Of a stretch of 64,000 nucleotides of DNA, positions 61,704-64,000 are shown piece after piece. This DNA is from an uncultured Bacteroidales bacterium (GTDB lineage Bacteria; Bacteroidota; Bacteroidia; Bacteroidales; F082), in contig CAMZAM010000005.1 in assembly GCA_947304185.1 (NCBI GenBank), positions 42,412-106,411 on the forward strand, in the 5' to 3' direction. Made by a program: the position numbers and the translations under genes. The notes under the pieces were generated by a model, which was not told the origin of the DNA, searched no databases, and saw nothing but the letters and a program-made list of their open reading frames with translations. The number at the start of each line of letters is the position of its first letter. Position 1 is the stretch's first letter.

Positions 61704-62435
61704 ATGGATCACAACCAGTTTTCAAGAGAATTCAAGGTTTGGTCGAGCTACTGCGACAGCGTGAACAGGCTGAGTCCTTTTATGATGCAGACCTTGTTTG
61801 AGGAGCTCGCTGACGCCAACGCCATGCAACTCGGCATCGACCAGCCCACATTAGGAGAACGCGACAACGCCTTCTGGGTCGTCCGCCGCATAAAATTCGA
61901 GTTCAAGAGTGTGGTAAAAGACCACGACGATGTTATATTGAAGACCTGGCCATCGGGACCTGAGACTTTGCGATGCTTCCGTTCTTATCAGATTCTAAAA
62001 CCCGACATGGAGCCGGCTGTCAACAGTGTGGCAGAATGGGTGATTTTGGATAAGGAGACACGCCGTTTAAGAAAGACCGACAGTGTGCATTACCCTGATA
62101 TTCAATTCATTACAGAGAAAGCATGCGAGCCTACCTTCAAGAGGTTCAAAGACGACTTCACTGAAGACGATTTCGTTTACGAAAAGGTCATAAGAGCTTG
62201 TGACATCGACATCTCAAAGCACACCAACAACACCAAATACTGCATGATGATTCTCGACTCATTTTCCGTCAAGGAATTAGAAGCCATGACACTCAATGAG
62301 TTAGAGATTCATTACGAAGCTGAGAGTTTGGAAGGCAACGTGCTGCGCATCTATCGCAAAAAAGTCGACGACGAGTGGCATTTCGCGATAAAACGCGATG
62401 GCAAAGTCGTCACCTACGCTTATATTAAAAATTAA
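61704..62435 (+). CDS. Acyl-ACP thioesterase
   Basis: A 243-residue double hot-dog thioesterase that releases free fatty acids from acyl carrier protein. Visible: FKVWSSYCDSVNRLSPFMMQ at the start of hot-dog 1, AFWVVRRIKFEFKSVVKDHDDV, and HTNNTKYCMMILDSF in hot-dog 2, matching the catalytic Asn-His region (HxNNxKY) of FatA/FatB-type enzymes. Placed 2 nt after the RNA methyltransferase gene and ahead of a lipid kinase and an acyl-CoA-ligase gene, so a lipid-related setting is likely. Confidence 0.9.
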   Translation: MDHNQFSREFKVWSSYCDSVNRLSPFMMQTLFEELADANAMQLGIDQPTLGERDNAFWVVRRIKFEFKSVVKDHDDVILKTWPSGPETLRCFRSYQILKPDMEPAVNSVAEWVILDKETRRLRKTDSVHYPDIQFITEKACEPTFKRFKDDFTEDDFVYEKVIRACDIDISKHTNNTKYCMMILDSFSVKELEAMTLNELEIHYEAESLEGNVLRIYRKKVDDEWHFAIKRDGKVVTYAYIKN

Positions 62436-62467
62436 TTTGGTATTCTTATTTAAATTCCCTATTTTTG
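62436..62467 (+). promoter_or_regulatory. Promoter for the lipid kinase gene
   Basis: TTTG (62436-62439), a 20-nt spacer and TATTTTTG (62460-62467), 19 nt before the ATG at 62487. A good consensus match directly after the thioesterase stop. Confidence 0.6.
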
Positions 62468-62486
62468 CAAAAATTTGGGAACGAGC

Positions 62487-63386
62487 ATGAAGCATATTTT
62501 CATTGTTAATACTGTTGCCGGCGACCATTCATGCCTTGATGAGGTGATGAAGGCTATTGCTAACGAGAGCGAAGTCATTGACTATGAAATATTTACGCCA
62601 AATTCAGCTAAAGATAACATCAGTCAGATAAAATCGTACCTCGAGGCTCATCCCGACGAGGAAGTGCGATTTTACGCCTGCGGCGGCGACGGCACCATCA
62701 ACAAGGTGGCGAGCGGCATCTTCGGATGTCCTAACGCCAGCATGACGGTGTTAGCCTACGGAAGCGGCAACGACTACATCAAGTATTTCGCTGATTTACA
62801 GACGTTTAGAAATGTTGAGAGGGTAATGCACGGCACTGAAAAACATGTCGACATCATGCAGACCAACGACCGTTTCGCGCTCAACGCCACACATTTCGGC
62901 CTTGATTCGAAGGTGGCGAAGACCATGAACATTGTGCGCCGCTACCCTATCATCGGGGGCAAGATGTGCTACCCTATCGCAGTGTTTTGGGCTTTCCTGA
63001 CAGGAATGCGGACCAAATGCACAGTCTATGCCGATGGCGAGAAACTCAACGACGGCAAGATTTGTCTCTGCACCATAGCAAACGGTAAATATGTCGGCGG
63101 CAGCTACAAATGTGCCCCACGCTCATCAAACGAGGACGGACTGCTGGAGGTTTGTCTCATCAAGCCGATATCGAGATTCAAATTCATGAAATTGAAGAAA
63201 TCGTATACCGTCGGAAAGCACCTCGACGACCCGAAATTTAAGGATATCATCGTATATCGCAGAGCGAAACAGGTGGTTGTCGAGGCAACAAAAGGATTCT
63301 GTGTGTCGATCGACGGCGAGATTCTCGAAGGGGAAAAGATCGTCGTTGAGAACAATCAGCAGGCAATACGGTTTATCGTTCCGTAG
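62487..63386 (+). CDS. Diacylglycerol kinase family lipid kinase
   Basis: A 299-residue DAGK-catalytic-domain protein (YegS/DgkB-like) that phosphorylates a lipid hydroxyl. Signatures: IFIVNTVAGDHS at the start (a variant of NPxAG), CGGDGTINKVASG (GGDGT at 66-70), YGSGNDYIKYF, and a C-terminal VEATKGFCVSIDGEIL. The frame extends upstream to a TTG at 62475, but the ATG at 62487 fits both promoter and family. The stop codon lies inside the palindrome at 63383-63410. Confidence 0.9.
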   Translation: MKHIFIVNTVAGDHSCLDEVMKAIANESEVIDYEIFTPNSAKDNISQIKSYLEAHPDEEVRFYACGGDGTINKVASGIFGCPNASMTVLAYGSGNDYIKYFADLQTFRNVERVMHGTEKHVDIMQTNDRFALNATHFGLDSKVAKTMNIVRRYPIIGGKMCYPIAVFWAFLTGMRTKCTVYADGEKLNDGKICLCTIANGKYVGGSYKCAPRSSNEDGLLEVCLIKPISRFKFMKLKKSYTVGKHLDDPKFKDIIVYRRAKQVVVEATKGFCVSIDGEILEGEKIVVENNQQAIRFIVP

Positions 63387-63410
63387 AGACGATGTGCACA
63401 TCGTCTGTAC
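63383..63410. repeat. 28-bp palindromic repeat at the 3' end of the lipid kinase gene
   Basis: GTAGAGACGATGTGC mirrors GCACATCGTCTGTAC with one mismatched pair. Same GTAG-ended, 28-bp layout as the repeat at 15460-15487. It includes the TAG stop of the kinase gene and may act as a hairpin. Confidence 0.7.
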
Positions 63411-63450
63411 CTTAAATTATGGATAAAATTAAAGATTAAAATATATCATC

Positions 63451-64000
63451 ATGATTGCAAAAGAGTTATTAAATCCAAAAAGCATCGTAGTGTGCGGTGC
63501 GTCGAGTGACATTCACAAACCTGGTGGAAAAGCATTGAAAAACCTTCTTGAGAGTCCTTTTAGAGGCCCTGTCTACGCGGTAAACCCGAAAGAGACTATG
63601 GTACAAGGCGTTCAATGCTACTCCAGCGTCAGTGAACTCCCACAGGTGGAATGCGCCATCCTCTGCATCGCCGCGAAGTTCTGCGCCCAGACCGTGGACG
63701 TGTTGGCAAAAGAGAAAGGCTGCAAAGGCTTTATCATCATCAGCGCTGGATTCTCGGAGGAGAGTCACGAGGGTGCCGAGATTGAGAAACATATCGTCGA
63801 CACCATCAACAGCGTCGGCGGCAGCCTGATAGGTCCTAACTGCACAGGCTTTCTCAACGTGAACTACGCCGGATGCTTCGACACCCCTATCCCGAACCTC
63901 GACCCGAAAGGCGTCGACTTCATCACAGGCTCGGGCGCCACGGCGGTGTTCATCAAGGAATACGGCATGAGCAACGGACTGAAGTTCAACAGCGTGTGGG
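63451..64000 (+). CDS. ADP-forming acyl-CoA (acetyl-CoA) ligase, 5' part
   Basis: First 183 residues of a protein running off the right edge. The start MIAKELLNPKSIVVCGASSD is typical of the CoA-binding domain of the NDP-forming acyl-CoA synthetase superfamily, which makes ATP or GTP from acyl-CoA. Further on: VYAVNPKETMVQGVQCYSSV, FIIISAGFSEES and LIGPNCTGFLNV, then DFITGSGATAVFIKEY at the start of the succinyl-CoA-synthetase-like domain. The catalytic His lies beyond the window. Whether alpha and beta parts are fused cannot be seen. Confidence 0.88.
   Translation, partial: MIAKELLNPKSIVVCGASSDIHKPGGKALKNLLESPFRGPVYAVNPKETMVQGVQCYSSVSELPQVECAILCIAAKFCAQTVDVLAKEKGCKGFIIISAGFSEESHEGAEIEKHIVDTINSVGGSLIGPNCTGFLNVNYAGCFDTPIPNLDPKGVDFITGSGATAVFIKEYGMSNGLKFNSVW

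Noticed and set aside
1..64000. tRNA, rRNA or riboswitch genes
   Set aside because: I found no cloverleaf or conserved rRNA stretch in the short intergenic gaps, and no gap is long enough for a typical riboswitch with recognisable core; a covariance-model scan would be needed to exclude small RNAs.

Overview
The window looks like a chromosomal segment of a Bacteroidota bacterium, most likely order Bacteroidales. The grounds are: promoters with the TAnnTTTG -7 element and few clear Shine-Dalgarno sites; type IX secretion (T9SS) C-terminal sorting domains; a TonB-dependent receptor with a carboxypeptidase-like N-terminal module; both Rnf and Na+-NQR ion pumps; the rpmG-DUF4295-ftsY-rimO order; and a bifunctional FtcD. 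This is inference from protein families; no rRNA or tRNA gene was recognised. Coding density is high, no gene-free stretch exceeds about 210 bp, and both window edges cut a gene (pepD at the left, an ADP-forming acyl-CoA ligase at the right).

Layout. 1-3815 (+): end of pepD, then a two-gene secreted-protein unit (small T9SS cargo and a beta-helix carbohydrate-binding-like protein). 3802-6508 (-): rpmG, a DUF4295 gene, ftsY, rimO. 6634-10637 (-): a deoxyhypusine-synthase-like gene, hutI and ftcD, a histidine-degradation unit with an unexpected first gene. 10735-13957 (-): c-di-AMP phosphodiesterase PgpH-like, thioredoxin-like lipoprotein, WbqC-like protein. 14060-18205: NlpC/P60 peptidase (+), solitary adenine methyltransferase (-), P5C dehydrogenase (+). 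18299-26209 (-): YihY/BrkB membrane protein, GpsA, flippase, TonB receptor plus heavy-metal-associated protein, GT4 glycosyltransferase and methyltransferase. 26292-49133 (+): 17 co-directional genes: RseC-like, rnfBCDGEA, a gingipain-like C25 peptidase, a CPA2 antiporter, a second C25 peptidase, nqrABCDEF and an acyl-CoA synthetase. 49217-55063 (-): OmpA/PD40/TPR protein, folD, ffh, an LTA-synthase-like enzyme. 55161-64000: PLP-binding protein and nadE (+), a membrane-hairpin FISUMP-like protein and a PHP-like protein (-), then EamA transporter, SpoU methyltransferase, acyl-ACP thioesterase, lipid kinase and acyl-CoA ligase (+).

How the genes fit together. Most are housekeeping or envelope genes. 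The standout block is the ion-motive cluster: two homologous redox-driven pumps with a cation:proton antiporter between them, and two large secreted C25 peptidases filling the remaining slots; the second peptidase overlaps nqrA by 19 bp. Downstream of nqrF lies a non-coding array of CACCCC motifs spaced 21 or 32 bp. Short palindromic repeat families have landed in or against several genes and supply stop codons or in-frame residues. All family assignments come from reading motifs in translated sequence; no database search was possible.
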